DNA of 64,000 nt, taken from contig JBEBHP010000007.1 in the NCBI GenBank assembly GCA_040080835.1, positions 124,001-188,000 on the forward strand, written 5' to 3'. Below the pieces are notes generated by a model. It had not been told where the DNA came from and made no database searches. It saw nothing but the letters and a program-made list of their open reading frames with translations. The position numbers and the translations under genes were made by a program. Position 1 is the stretch's first letter, and every line of letters starts with the position of its first letter. Shown one piece after another: positions 34,631-43,157 of the stretch. Origin of the DNA: SZUA-430 sp040080835. Its GTDB lineage: Bacteria > Pseudomonadota > Alphaproteobacteria > Micropepsales > Micropepsaceae.

Positions 34631-35869
34631 TCAGGCCTTCGCGCTGTACCTGATCGGGAATTTGGTGATCGCATTGAACCAGATCGACGGCAGCCATTCC
34701 GGCTGACCTGCCAGCTCGAAGTCGGGCATCCTTTCGAGGATGCGTAACAGGAGCGCGTGCAACTCGATACGTGCCAGCCTGGCACCAATACAGACGTGGG
34801 GACCGGTGCCAAACGCAATGTGCCGCTTCGCATTCTCGCGCGTAATGTCGAATGTGTGCGGATCCTTGAACACGGCAGGATCGCGATTGGCCGCTGCGTA
34901 GGACAGGTAGATCTTGTCGCCCTTCTTGACTGGCGTGCCACCAATCTCGGTGTCCATCGTCGCGGTCCTGCGGAAATTGGTCGTCGTCGACGTGTAGCGG
35001 AGGACTTCCTCGATGGCATTCTCGAGATGCTTCGCTGGATCGCTGCGCAACAGCCTGTACTGGTTCGGATGCTCGCGCATCAGGTTCATGAAATGCACCG
35101 CCGTGCTGCGTGTGGTCTCGTGTCCGGCAACGGCGAAAACGACGAAGACCATGTTGAGCGCCATCACGTTCGAACCAATCGCCGGATGATGCACGAGCGT
35201 GCTCATCAGCGACCCGTCCGGGGTCTTCAACTTCTGCTGCGCCACCTGATGCGCGAGGCCAAAGAGCTCCATCGTGGGATCATCAGTGCGGTCGCCATGC
35301 GTCTCGACGTCCGCAAGCGCGTTGCCAAGCTCAACGACCTTCTCACGCATCTCCAGCGGAATGCCCATCAATTCGCAAAAGGTATAAACCGGCAATCTGG
35401 AGGCAACATCAAACACAAACTCGCATGATCCACGTGGCGCGACGTCATCGACAATCTCGCGCGCCAGCGCCTGAATCTTTGGCGTCATGTCCTGGAGCAT
35501 CTTGGGTGTGAATGCCGACATGATTGCCTGCCGAATGCCGACATGATCAGCGGGACGCATGCCCATGAAATTTGCCTGATGGAGCACAAGTTCATCTGGC
35601 TCAAGATCCCAGATCAGAAAGCCTTCGTCGTGCGAACTGAACCGGTTCTGGTCAGCCGACACATCCACCACGTCCTGATACCGCGTCAGAACCCAGAAGC
35701 CCTTCGTCAACGCGCCCCGGTGAACTTTCGGCTTGTAGCTGGGTGTCGGAGGGTTCCAGTGAACCGGATCGGTCTTGCGCCACGCATCAAAGATGTGATG
35801 AGGAGCGCCGTGATGGGTCCCAAACAGCCGCGGATCGAGAATGTTGGCGTTTGCAAGCTCTGCCGACAT
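34631..35869 (-). CDS. Cytochrome P450
   Basis: A 412-aa soluble bacterial class I P450. The oxygen-binding I-helix reads VAGHETTRS, the K-helix ExxR is in AIEEVLRYTS and the heme-binding loop is FGTGPHVCIGARLARIEL. Class I enzymes need a ferredoxin and ferredoxin reductase; neither is encoded in the window. It lies mid-operon between the hydratase and the flavin monooxygenase, so an O-demethylation or hydroxylation feeding the catechol stage is likely, though the substrate is not known. Confidence 0.95.
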   Translation of the reverse strand: MSAELANANILDPRLFGTHHGAPHHIFDAWRKTDPVHWNPPTPSYKPKVHRGALTKGFWVLTRYQDVVDVSADQNRFSSHDEGFLIWDLEPDELVLHQANFMGMRPADHVGIRQAIMSAFTPKMLQDMTPKIQALAREIVDDVAPRGSCEFVFDVASRLPVYTFCELMGIPLEMREKVVELGNALADVETHGDRTDDPTMELFGLAHQVAQQKLKTPDGSLMSTLVHHPAIGSNVMALNMVFVVFAVAGHETTRSTAVHFMNLMREHPNQYRLLRSDPAKHLENAIEEVLRYTSTTTNFRRTATMDTEIGGTPVKKGDKIYLSYAAANRDPAVFKDPHTFDITRENAKRHIAFGTGPHVCIGARLARIELHALLLRILERMPDFELAGQPEWLPSIWFNAITKFPIRYSAKA

Positions 35870-35906
35870 GGAATGCCCTCACAGGATTGGAAGAAGAGAA
35901 ACTGCG

Positions 35907-36704
35907 CTAGTTGCCGAAGCTGACGGCGACATCACCGAGGCCCTGGTCAAACCTGCAGACGATGTCATCGCCCGGCTGGAGAGGCAGGGCGCGAACAAAG
36001 GATCCCGTCAGGATCACGTGTCCCGGTTCGAAGGTGACGCCAAACTCGGACAGCTTGTTCGCCAGCCACGCGACTGAGGTGACGGGGTTGCCCAGCACGG
36101 CAGACGCCTCGCCTTCCATCTCGGTCTTGCCGTTGCGAATGATCGAACCTCTCACTCGGCGGACATCTATGTCTTCGAGTCGGCGTGGGTTCGCCCCGAC
36201 AATCACGGCCCCGCAATAGGCAAGGTCGGCAACGCTCTCGACGATGTTGGCAATGCCGGGCCCACGCTGATAGCGGAAGTCCACAAGTTCGATCGCTGGC
36301 AGCACAAAGTCCGTTGCCCGAAGCACGTCAACTGGCAGGATGCCCGGCCCCTTGAGGGCGTGCTTCATCACGAATGCAATTTCGATTTCGACCATGGGCG
36401 CAAAGAAGCGCGACATCGGATAGTTCGACCCTTCCGGCAGGAACAGGTCATCCGTGATGGCACTGTAGTCCGGCTCGGTAGACCCCGACATCTCCTGCAT
36501 GGGCTTGGACGTCAGGCCAACCTTGTAGCCCTTCACCCGTGCACCCTCTGCCACGCGGCGCGCGATGAACGCCTCCTGGATGCGATAGGCATCAACGATG
36601 TCGATGTTGGGAAACGATTTGGACAACAATGGGATGGGCGTGTGCGTCCGATGAGCGTCGAGCAGGGACGCCACGATCTTGTCGCGGGCCGATTGGTCAA
36701 GCAT
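35907..36704 (-). CDS. hpaH: 2-oxo-hept-3-ene-1,7-dioate hydratase-like (HpaH/MhpD family)
   Basis: A 265-aa metal-dependent hydratase. Family marks are YKVGLTSKPMQEMSGSTEPDY, the metal site MVEIEIAFVMKHAL and GNPVTSVAWLANKLSEFGV. Its length and the adjacent HpaI-like aldolase fit HpaH of the homoprotocatechuate pathway, which hydrates the 2-oxo-heptenedioate before aldol cleavage. It starts 3 bp downstream of the aldolase stop. Assignment to HpaH rather than MhpD rests on neighbours as much as on sequence. Confidence 0.85.
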   Translation of the reverse strand: MLDQSARDKIVASLLDAHRTHTPIPLLSKSFPNIDIVDAYRIQEAFIARRVAEGARVKGYKVGLTSKPMQEMSGSTEPDYSAITDDLFLPEGSNYPMSRFFAPMVEIEIAFVMKHALKGPGILPVDVLRATDFVLPAIELVDFRYQRGPGIANIVESVADLAYCGAVIVGANPRRLEDIDVRRVRGSIIRNGKTEMEGEASAVLGNPVTSVAWLANKLSEFGVTFEPGHVILTGSFVRALPLQPGDDIVCRFDQGLGDVAVSFGN

Positions 36705-36707
36705 GGC

Positions 36708-37487
36708 TCAGGCCTTCACGTTGGTGTTGCGAACCGCATCAAGGTCAGCCCGACTGGCTGTCCCCAAAGCGACGGTGTCTGTGGTGACTGAGATCATCTG
36801 GAACCCCTGCTTGATGCGGATCGGGGCGACACGTGGATTGGAGAGAACCGCCGTGGCCTTCCCTGCCCGCTTCGCGGCAGCGGCCGCTTTCTGGATCGCC
36901 GCATCGAAGGCCGGCTTCCCATCATTGTCACCGGGCGGCAAACCCAGCGCGATGGAGAGATCGAACGGACCGACGAACAGCGCATCGACGCCCGGCACCG
37001 CAGCAATCTCTTCGACCGCTTCAAGCGCCTCCGCCGTTTCGATCATCGGGATGACGGCGACACGCGCATTCGCTGTCTGGACGTAGCCAGGTCCATCTCT
37101 CAACCCCACGCGCACTGGCCCAAAGCTCCGTCGGCCATGCGGCGGGTAGAGGCTGGCCTCGACCGCCTTTCGCGCATCATCCACGGTCTGGATCATGGGG
37201 ATGAGGATGCCCAGGGCGCCCGCATCCAGCATGCGCCCAATAATGCCAGGATCGTTCCAGGGAACACGCACGATCGGAACCGCTGGCGTCTGGTCCAGCG
37301 CGCGGACCATGTCCAGGGCCGTCTCATAGGACATGCAACCATGCTGCATGTCCACGAGCACCCAGTCGAACCCCTGGCGCCCGAGCACTTCCGCGCCCAT
37401 GGCCCCAGGCATCATGCACCAGGCGCCGAGGGTCACGTCACCCTTAGCCCATCGCGTCTTCAGGGACGCATCATTTCCGATTGCCAC
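36708..37487 (-). CDS. hpaI: HpaI-like class II aldolase
   Basis: A 259-aa TIM-barrel aldolase. DMQHGCMSYETALDMVRAL carries the conserved His, MIETAEALEAVEEIAAVPGVDALFVGPFDLSIALG has the metal-binding Glu and Asp, and RRSFGPVRVGLRDG is the family loop. It cleaves 4-hydroxy-2-oxo-heptane-1,7-dioate (or a close homologue) to pyruvate and a semialdehyde. It lies 10 bp after the FAH gene in the operon. Confidence 0.9.
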   Translation of the reverse strand: MAIGNDASLKTRWAKGDVTLGAWCMMPGAMGAEVLGRQGFDWVLVDMQHGCMSYETALDMVRALDQTPAVPIVRVPWNDPGIIGRMLDAGALGILIPMIQTVDDARKAVEASLYPPHGRRSFGPVRVGLRDGPGYVQTANARVAVIPMIETAEALEAVEEIAAVPGVDALFVGPFDLSIALGLPPGDNDGKPAFDAAIQKAAAAAKRAGKATAVLSNPRVAPIRIKQGFQMISVTTDTVALGTASRADLDAVRNTNVKA

Positions 37488-37497
37488 CCGTGTATCC

Positions 37498-38328
37498 TCA
37501 GAACTGGCCGAGCGCGACGCGACGGACGACGTCGGTGTCGGTTGGCTCGTGACCGACCTTGTGCGCTGGTGCTGGAACCTCGAGAACCGTGTTCGACAGG
37601 CGGCCGATGCCGGTCACCTCAACTTCAACCGTATCGCCCGGCGTCATCGGCCTGGAGTTCGCAGGCGTACCGGTCAGCACCACGTCGCCCGGCAGGAAGG
37701 TGATGTGACGCGACAGGTCGGCGAAGATGTAGTCGATGCCAAACGTCATCTCGCTCACAGGACCGCTCTGCACGACCTTTCCATTGATGTAGGTTCTGAC
37801 GGTCTGCTCACGAATGTCGACGCCTCGAACGATACCTGGCCCGATGGGACAGAAGCCGTCCTGACCTTTCACCCGCAGCATCGACCCCGCATCGGTATCG
37901 CGGAAGTCCTGCGCGCCCACATCGTTGGCTGGCGCAAAACCAGCAAGGCAGTCCCAGACTTCATCGCGGCTTACATTGCGCATGGGCTTGCCGACGATCG
38001 CTGCGATCTCGCCTTCGTAGTTCAGGTACTTGCAGTTCGCCGGACGGTGCACAGACCCGCGATGCGAGTTGAGCGTCGTCAGCGGCTTCTGGAAATAGGT
38101 TGGCGTGACCAACGCTGGTGCCTTGAACTCAACCCGGCGGGACTCATAGTTCAAATGGATGCAGATGATTTTCGTCGGGTCGCACGGCGGCAGGTAGGTC
38201 GCATCCGCGTCCCGCACGGTTCGCCCGTCTCCAAGCTTCAGCAAGTCGCCTTCGGGGCGGACCCATTTCGGCGTGCCTTCGTGCAGAATGCGACGCCACT
38301 CTTCGCGTGTACCTTTGAGGACTGACAT
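37498..38328 (-). CDS. hpaG: FAH-family isomerase/decarboxylase (HpaG-like)
   Basis: A 276-aa fumarylacetoacetate-hydrolase-fold protein. The metal-binding ExE is in KYLNYEGEIAAIVGK and the Asp in PANDVGAQDFRD; ITFLPGDVVLTGTPANSRPM and DTVEVEVTGIGRLSNTV close the domain. In the Hpa pathway this fold catalyses decarboxylation and isomerisation of the oxidised ring-cleavage product. The N-terminal segment resembles full-length single-domain FAH proteins rather than the duplicated E. coli HpaG, so the exact step is inferred. Confidence 0.85.
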   Translation of the reverse strand: MSVLKGTREEWRRILHEGTPKWVRPEGDLLKLGDGRTVRDADATYLPPCDPTKIICIHLNYESRRVEFKAPALVTPTYFQKPLTTLNSHRGSVHRPANCKYLNYEGEIAAIVGKPMRNVSRDEVWDCLAGFAPANDVGAQDFRDTDAGSMLRVKGQDGFCPIGPGIVRGVDIREQTVRTYINGKVVQSGPVSEMTFGIDYIFADLSRHITFLPGDVVLTGTPANSRPMTPGDTVEVEVTGIGRLSNTVLEVPAPAHKVGHEPTDTDVVRRVALGQF

Positions 38329-38354
38329 GTGAAGCTCTCCCTTATTGTCTGGTT

Positions 38355-39812
38355 TCAGGCGAAGGTGCCCTTGCGCACGGCGATATTCTTGATGTCGCAG
38401 TAGAAGTCGAAGCTCCAGGTGCCACCTTCGCGGCCAAGGCCTGAGTCGCGTGCACCACCGAACGGAGCCGCGAGGTCCCGTACGAAGAAGCAGTTCACCC
38501 AGAGTGTTCCGGCAACCACGCTGCGCGCGATGCGCATGGCACGCTGCTCGTTGCGGCTGAACAATGTCCCCGCAAGCCCGTATTGCGTGTTGTTGGCGAG
38601 CTCGATGACCTCTTCGTCGCGTTCAAAGGTCTGCCACGTCAGCACGGGACCGAAGACCTCACGCTGCGAAATTTCCATCTTCGGATCGACATTCGAGAAC
38701 ATGGTGGGCTGGATATAGAGACCGCCCAGTGCGTCGCGGTCTCCACCCCAGACGGGCTTCGCGCCAGCGGCTTTTGCACGCTCCACGAAACCCATGACGC
38801 GCTCGAAGTGCTCCTTCGTGATCACGGGACCGACGCGCGTGTTTGGGTCGCGCGGATCGCCAACCTTCATGTGGCTGGCGGCCTGCTTCACCTTCTCCAG
38901 GAACTCGCTGGCGATCTTGGCCTCAACCATCACGCGCGTACCTGCGAGGCAGACCTGGCCGGCGTTGATGTATTGGCCCGCCACCGTCTGGGCGGCCGCG
39001 TCGAGATCAGCGTCAGCGCAGACGATCAGAGGTGACTTGCCACCGAGCTCCGCACTCATTGGCGTGATCGACCGGGCAGCGGCCTGCCCGATCAGCTTGG
39101 CTGTGTCCGTGGACCCTGTGAACGAGATGCGGTCCACATCCCCATGTTTTACAAGCGCATCACCCGCCAATTCGCCTATGCCTTGCACGACGTTGAGTAC
39201 GCCTGCCGGCAATCCAGACTCATGGGCGATGTCGGCCATGAGCGAACACGTCAGCGGCGCCCACTCAGGCGGCTTCACAACAACCGTGTTTCCAGCCGCC
39301 AACGCAGGTCCGACCTTCCAGGTGGTCAGCATCAACGGTGCGTTCCAAGGCGTAATCAGTACTGAAACGCCTGATGGGTCGTAGCGAACGTGGTTCACCA
39401 CCTCATGGCCGTCGATCTTGTGATCCTCAAGCGTCGTCGCCCAATCGGCGAAGAACTCGATGTTCTGGGCAGCGCGGGGGATGACCCGCATCATGTTGCC
39501 GCCGATCAGAGACCCGTTGTCTGTGGTCTCGACTGCGGCGAGGTCCTTCGCGCGGGCGCGTATACCCTCCGCGAACCGCTTCAGATAGGGCAAGCGCCCT
39601 TGAGGCCCAAGGGCTGCCCATGCGGGAAACGCCTTCCTCGCTTCATGCACAGCTTCGTCAGCTTCCGCCTTCGAACCTGCTGAAACATCTGCCAGGTGGG
39701 CTCCGTCAATTGGAGAGTGGTCCGCGAAGCGCTGTCTGGAGGCCACCCGCCGCCCACCAATGTAATGGTCCGTTGATACGCTAACGCCTGCAACCGTGAC
39801 TGGATGGGTCAT
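38355..39812 (-). CDS. hpaE: Aldehyde dehydrogenase (HpaE-like)
   Basis: A 485-aa NAD-dependent dehydrogenase. Catalytic Glu is in MSAELGGKSPLIV, catalytic Cys in NAGQVCLAGTRVMVE, the cofactor loop is SFTGSTDTAKLIG, and the C-terminal LAAPFGGARDSGLGREGG is standard for the HpaE/DmpC group. It would oxidise the semialdehyde made by the extradiol dioxygenase (5-carboxymethyl-2-hydroxymuconate semialdehyde in the Hpa route). Its ATG overlaps the stop of the HpaB-like gene (TAATG). Confidence 0.92.
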   Translation of the reverse strand: MTHPVTVAGVSVSTDHYIGGRRVASRQRFADHSPIDGAHLADVSAGSKAEADEAVHEARKAFPAWAALGPQGRLPYLKRFAEGIRARAKDLAAVETTDNGSLIGGNMMRVIPRAAQNIEFFADWATTLEDHKIDGHEVVNHVRYDPSGVSVLITPWNAPLMLTTWKVGPALAAGNTVVVKPPEWAPLTCSLMADIAHESGLPAGVLNVVQGIGELAGDALVKHGDVDRISFTGSTDTAKLIGQAAARSITPMSAELGGKSPLIVCADADLDAAAQTVAGQYINAGQVCLAGTRVMVEAKIASEFLEKVKQAASHMKVGDPRDPNTRVGPVITKEHFERVMGFVERAKAAGAKPVWGGDRDALGGLYIQPTMFSNVDPKMEISQREVFGPVLTWQTFERDEEVIELANNTQYGLAGTLFSRNEQRAMRIARSVVAGTLWVNCFFVRDLAAPFGGARDSGLGREGGTWSFDFYCDIKNIAVRKGTFA

Positions 39813-41251
39813 TACACTGGTTCCTTTAGAAATCTATCGACCAAGCGATCAGCGCGTTCGCGAGACGCGTTCATGTGGGCCATTTGCTGGTTGCGCGCAC
39901 CAGACGTGAGGTAAAAACGTTCATACAGCTCCACGCGGCTGGCGAGTGCGGAACCAGAAAAATCCCAGGCGAGGCGGAACACGCGCGAGCGCTCTTCGGC
40001 GGTCACCTTCCCGGCGCCGTGCATGTACTTGTCAATTAGCGGCCGCAGCTCCGGATCTGCGAACTGACTCATCGTCGGAGCGGCAAGCAGATTGTGGGAA
40101 CCCAAGAGGCGGATGATCTCATTCACGCGCGGAAACCAGGTCGGCAGCGTTGCCCGCAACGCCGTCAGAGGTGCGCCTTGGGGGAACCACACGCTGTTGC
40201 CAAATTCATAGGCGTTGTCCTCTGCCGTCTGGATGCAGGACCGAGCAAACTCTGCAAACGTCCACAACTCTCCCAGCATCTGGACGTTGACGGGTTGAAG
40301 CCCGTTGATCGTTTCAAGCATGCGCGTCGCCAGGCCCCAGGCAAACTCAAGCTTGGTCTGCGCCCGGATCATCGTCTGCTGCATGATGTTCGGAAACCAG
40401 CCCGTCCGCATGACTTGATTGTAGACTGGCAAATTTGCATTCACGAACACGCGATCCCAAGGAACTTCGACCTTGTCGAAGATCACGAAGGCGTCCTGCT
40501 CGTCGAAACGGCTCGAAAGCGGGTGATCGAATTTGTTGAGGGAGCCTGCGCAGCTGTCGCGGCAAATGAACTTCAGGCCAGGCGTGTCCATCGGGATGCA
40601 GAACGAAAGAGCGAACGCGTCGGCCCCTGGCATCAGCGGATGCGCGGGATAAACGGCAAGCTCATCGGCAAAAGGCGCGAGTGTCGCAAGAATGCGAGCA
40701 CCGCTGACAACGATGCCCTGGCTCGTCTCCTCCACCTTGTGCAGCGGGATCTCGTCACCTGGTGCCGGCGAGTCACCCTTACCGCGATCAACGGTCGGGT
40801 GGATGATGGTATGGGTCAGCGAGATGTCATTGCGGCGAAGGAACTTCTGGTACTTGACCAGCCTCTCTGCACCAGCCTCGTTGCCATTGACGCCCCACTC
40901 GTCACTGCGCCCTGCGAAGCCGGCATAAGTGACGTTCATGTAGTCAGGCGTACGCCCCATGAAGCCGACCGTGTGCTCGGCGATACGCTGCAGGGCTTTG
41001 TGCCGTCGGCGGATGTCCTCGCGCGAACGCGGGATCAGGTGACTGGCGTTGATGAGTTCGCCGGTCTCCGGATCGGGAACCAGGCAATCATCCGCATACT
41101 GATGCTGCAAATCGAAGACCGCAGCCAGTCCCGCCGCCGCCCCGGCGAAGGCGTGATGCGAGGCAATATCGGATACCTTGTCCTTGCCAATCCAGATTTC
41201 GCGACGGTCCTTCAACCCCGCCAGAAACTGTTTACCATTGCGAGCTGGCAT
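39812..41251 (-). CDS. hpaB: 4-hydroxyphenylacetate 3-hydroxylase-type oxygenase (HpaB family)
   Basis: A 479-aa FADH2-dependent oxygenase with the acyl-CoA-dehydrogenase-like fold. Landmarks are MGRTPDYMNVTYAGFAGR, NDISLTHTIIHPTVDRGKG, KVEETSQGIVVSGARILATLAP and VPWDRVFVNANLPVYN. It converts a phenol to a catechol using FADH2 from a separate reductase; no HpaC is present in the window. It is the first gene of the leftward operon, with GGGAG before ATG 41251 and a palindrome 21 bp upstream. The natural substrate may be 4-hydroxyphenylacetate or another substituted phenol. Confidence 0.9.
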   Translation of the reverse strand: MPARNGKQFLAGLKDRREIWIGKDKVSDIASHHAFAGAAAGLAAVFDLQHQYADDCLVPDPETGELINASHLIPRSREDIRRRHKALQRIAEHTVGFMGRTPDYMNVTYAGFAGRSDEWGVNGNEAGAERLVKYQKFLRRNDISLTHTIIHPTVDRGKGDSPAPGDEIPLHKVEETSQGIVVSGARILATLAPFADELAVYPAHPLMPGADAFALSFCIPMDTPGLKFICRDSCAGSLNKFDHPLSSRFDEQDAFVIFDKVEVPWDRVFVNANLPVYNQVMRTGWFPNIMQQTMIRAQTKLEFAWGLATRMLETINGLQPVNVQMLGELWTFAEFARSCIQTAEDNAYEFGNSVWFPQGAPLTALRATLPTWFPRVNEIIRLLGSHNLLAAPTMSQFADPELRPLIDKYMHGAGKVTAEERSRVFRLAWDFSGSALASRVELYERFYLTSGARNQQMAHMNASRERADRLVDRFLKEPV

Positions 41252-41271
41252 GTCGTCTCCCTTGCTTATTT

Positions 41272-41285
41272 CTGACTATAGTCAG
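41272..41285. promoter_or_regulatory. Probable TetR operator 1 (CTGACTATAGTCAG)
   Basis: Perfect 14-bp palindrome CTGACTATAGTCAG, 21 bp upstream of the HpaB-like gene and 92 bp upstream of the divergent TetR gene. Its core TGACT-N2-AGTCA recurs at 42125, upstream of the dioxygenase gene. Confidence 0.75.
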
Positions 41286-41297
41286 TTTTAATTTTTC

Positions 41298-41311
41298 GGC
41301 ACTATAGTCCG
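41298..41311. promoter_or_regulatory. Possible degenerate TetR operator
   Basis: GGCACTATAGTCCG has the ACTATAGT core of operator 1 with a weaker left arm. Its centre is 26 bp from that of operator 1. It could be a second contact for the regulator or overlap a promoter element. Confidence 0.4.
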
Positions 41312-41376
41312 AACCGCTATTGCGTCAAGACAGTTCTTGATAGATTGCAGCGCTGGAGCACGCGTCTCCGACAGAA

Positions 41377-42111
41377 GTGGAACTGGTAGTGATGAGTGAA
41401 ACGACCGGACAAAAATTGCGCAATGGCGCAGCGAACCCTGCAAGCCCGGCGCTTCCAGCTGGGCGCCGCGAACGCAACAAGCGCGAGAAGCTCCAGCGGA
41501 TCGTGGCCTCAGCCCGCAAGCTGTTTCAGAAACAGGGTTTCACCGCGACGACCACGCAGGAAATCGCCCAGCACGCTGAGATTGGCGTAGGCACCTTGTT
41601 TCTGTATGCCAAGTCCAAGGAAGATCTCCTGATCCTTGTGTTTCGGGATGAGATCCTTGAGATCGTGGACAGGGCTCACGAAAGTTGCCCGAAATCGGCC
41701 TCTTTACAGGACCAGCTGCTGCATATCTTTGATGCGTTCCTCACCTACCACCAGAAGGACCTTGGCCTGGCGTGCGCGCTGATCAAGGAGATCACGATCT
41801 TCAGCAACCCGGACCGGCGGGAAGACGTGGCGTCAATGATGGACAAGATCTTCACCCGGATTGCCGCGCCGATCGAACGTGCGCAGGCGCGCGGCCTCAT
41901 CCGCAGCGACATTGACGTCCGCAGGGCGGCCACCAATGTGTTCGCAGTCTACTACGTCGGCCTCGTGGGCTGGCTCGGTGGGATGGTGTCACTTGCCGAG
42001 TTCCGCACCGATCTCGCAACTGCACTCAAAATGCAGATCGATGGCCTTCAGGCCACACCCGGACAAATGTCCGCGAAGCCAACCACACGCACTACAACGC
42101 GCCGGTCTTGA
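41377..42111 (+). CDS. TetR-family regulator of the aromatic cluster
   Basis: A 244-aa TetR protein with an unusually long N-terminal tail (about 35 residues, PAGRRERNKREKL) before the helix-turn-helix RIVASARKLFQKQGFTATTTQEIAQHAEIGVGTLFLYAKSK. The C-terminal ligand domain follows. The first start on the frame is used (annotated 41377, GTG/TTG-type); ATG 41392 is an alternative with GTAGTGATG context. It lies between the two arms of the aromatic cluster, and palindromes flank it on both sides, so it most likely represses both until a pathway intermediate binds. Confidence 0.9.
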   Translation: MELVVMSETTGQKLRNGAANPASPALPAGRRERNKREKLQRIVASARKLFQKQGFTATTTQEIAQHAEIGVGTLFLYAKSKEDLLILVFRDEILEIVDRAHESCPKSASLQDQLLHIFDAFLTYHQKDLGLACALIKEITIFSNPDRREDVASMMDKIFTRIAAPIERAQARGLIRSDIDVRRAATNVFAVYYVGLVGWLGGMVSLAEFRTDLATALKMQIDGLQATPGQMSAKPTTRTTTRRS

Positions 42112-42124
42112 CGATCTGTAATTA

Positions 42125-42136
42125 TGACTGTAGTCA
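42125..42136. promoter_or_regulatory. Probable TetR operator 2 (TGACTGTAGTCA)
   Basis: TGACT-GT-AGTCA, the same inverted repeat and spacing as at 41272-41285, placed between the TetR stop and the extradiol dioxygenase start (53 bp upstream of the ATG). It indicates that the dioxygenase arm has its own regulated promoter. Confidence 0.72.
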
Positions 42137-42188
42137 GTTATGATACAGTCGGGACAGCCGACGACAGACAGCACCGGGAGCAGAGCAA

Positions 42189-43070
42189 ATGGGAACGCAG
42201 GTAACGGAACTTGGCTACATGGTGCTGGGGGTCAAGGACCTCGGGGCATGGAAGGCCTATGCCTCCCAGTTGCTGGGCCTTGAAGCAATGGATGGCGAAA
42301 CCGCCACACGCGCCTATCTGCGCATGGACTACTGGCATCATCGCTTCATCCTGGAGCAGGACGGCACTGACGACTTGTCCTGCCTCGGATTTCGCGTCGC
42401 GGGCGCTGAAGAATTCCGAATGATGTACAAGCAGCTGGCCGATGGCGGCGTCAAGGCCGAGATCTGCAGCCCTGGCCAAGCTCAGGAACGCCACGTGCTC
42501 GAACTGATGCGCCTGAAAGACCCAAGCGGCAACGCCATCGAGGTCTTCCACGGCCCCCTGCTTCTTGCAGACAAGCCCTTTCATCCTGGACGTCGGATGC
42601 ACGGCAAGTTCGTCACGGGCGCAGGTGGCCTTGGCCACTTGATCCTGCAGCAGACCGTCGGTTACCCCAAGACCAATGAGTTCTATCGTTTGCTCGGAAT
42701 GCGTGGCGGCCTTGAGTACAAGATCCCGATGCCCAGTGGCGCGTCGATGGACCTGATGTTCATGCACTGCAATGATCGCGACCACACGGTTGCGTTCGGC
42801 ATGCCGGCATCGAAGAGCATCAATCACGTCATGCTCGAAGTCGACAATTTTGACGACGTCGGTCTAGCCTATGAGCTCGTGAAGCAGAGCAAGTTCCCGG
42901 TGGTGATCGCTCCTGGCAAGCACGCCAACGATCACATGTACTCGTTCTACTTTGCCAACCCATCGGGCTTCATGTGCGAAATCGGCTGGGGCGCCCGTCC
43001 GTCCACTCACCAGTCGGAGTACTACATCCGCGACACCTTCGGCCACGAATTCCTTGGCGCGCCGGGCTGA
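42189..43070 (+). CDS. Type I (VOC) extradiol ring-cleavage dioxygenase, BphC-like
   Basis: A 293-aa two-domain vicinal-oxygen-chelate dioxygenase. The Fe(II) ligands are readable: His in GGLGHLILQQT (~147), His in CNDRDHTVAFGMP (~200) and Glu in FMCEIGWGARP (~265); the catalytic Tyr/His region HANDHMYSFYFANPSGF is intact. It is related to 2,3-dihydroxybiphenyl and HsaC-type enzymes, not to the type III HpaD. It would open the catechol produced by the HpaB-like hydroxylase. ATG 42189 follows GGGAGCAGAGCAA. Confidence 0.93.
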   Translation: MGTQVTELGYMVLGVKDLGAWKAYASQLLGLEAMDGETATRAYLRMDYWHHRFILEQDGTDDLSCLGFRVAGAEEFRMMYKQLADGGVKAEICSPGQAQERHVLELMRLKDPSGNAIEVFHGPLLLADKPFHPGRRMHGKFVTGAGGLGHLILQQTVGYPKTNEFYRLLGMRGGLEYKIPMPSGASMDLMFMHCNDRDHTVAFGMPASKSINHVMLEVDNFDDVGLAYELVKQSKFPVVIAPGKHANDHMYSFYFANPSGFMCEIGWGARPSTHQSEYYIRDTFGHEFLGAPG

Positions 43071-43157
43071 TCTGCCCAGCGAATGAACCCAGGCTGTGGC
43101 GCCTTCGTCAGACATGGGGCACACCTGATGCCACATAAACACGAGGCGCCATAGACC

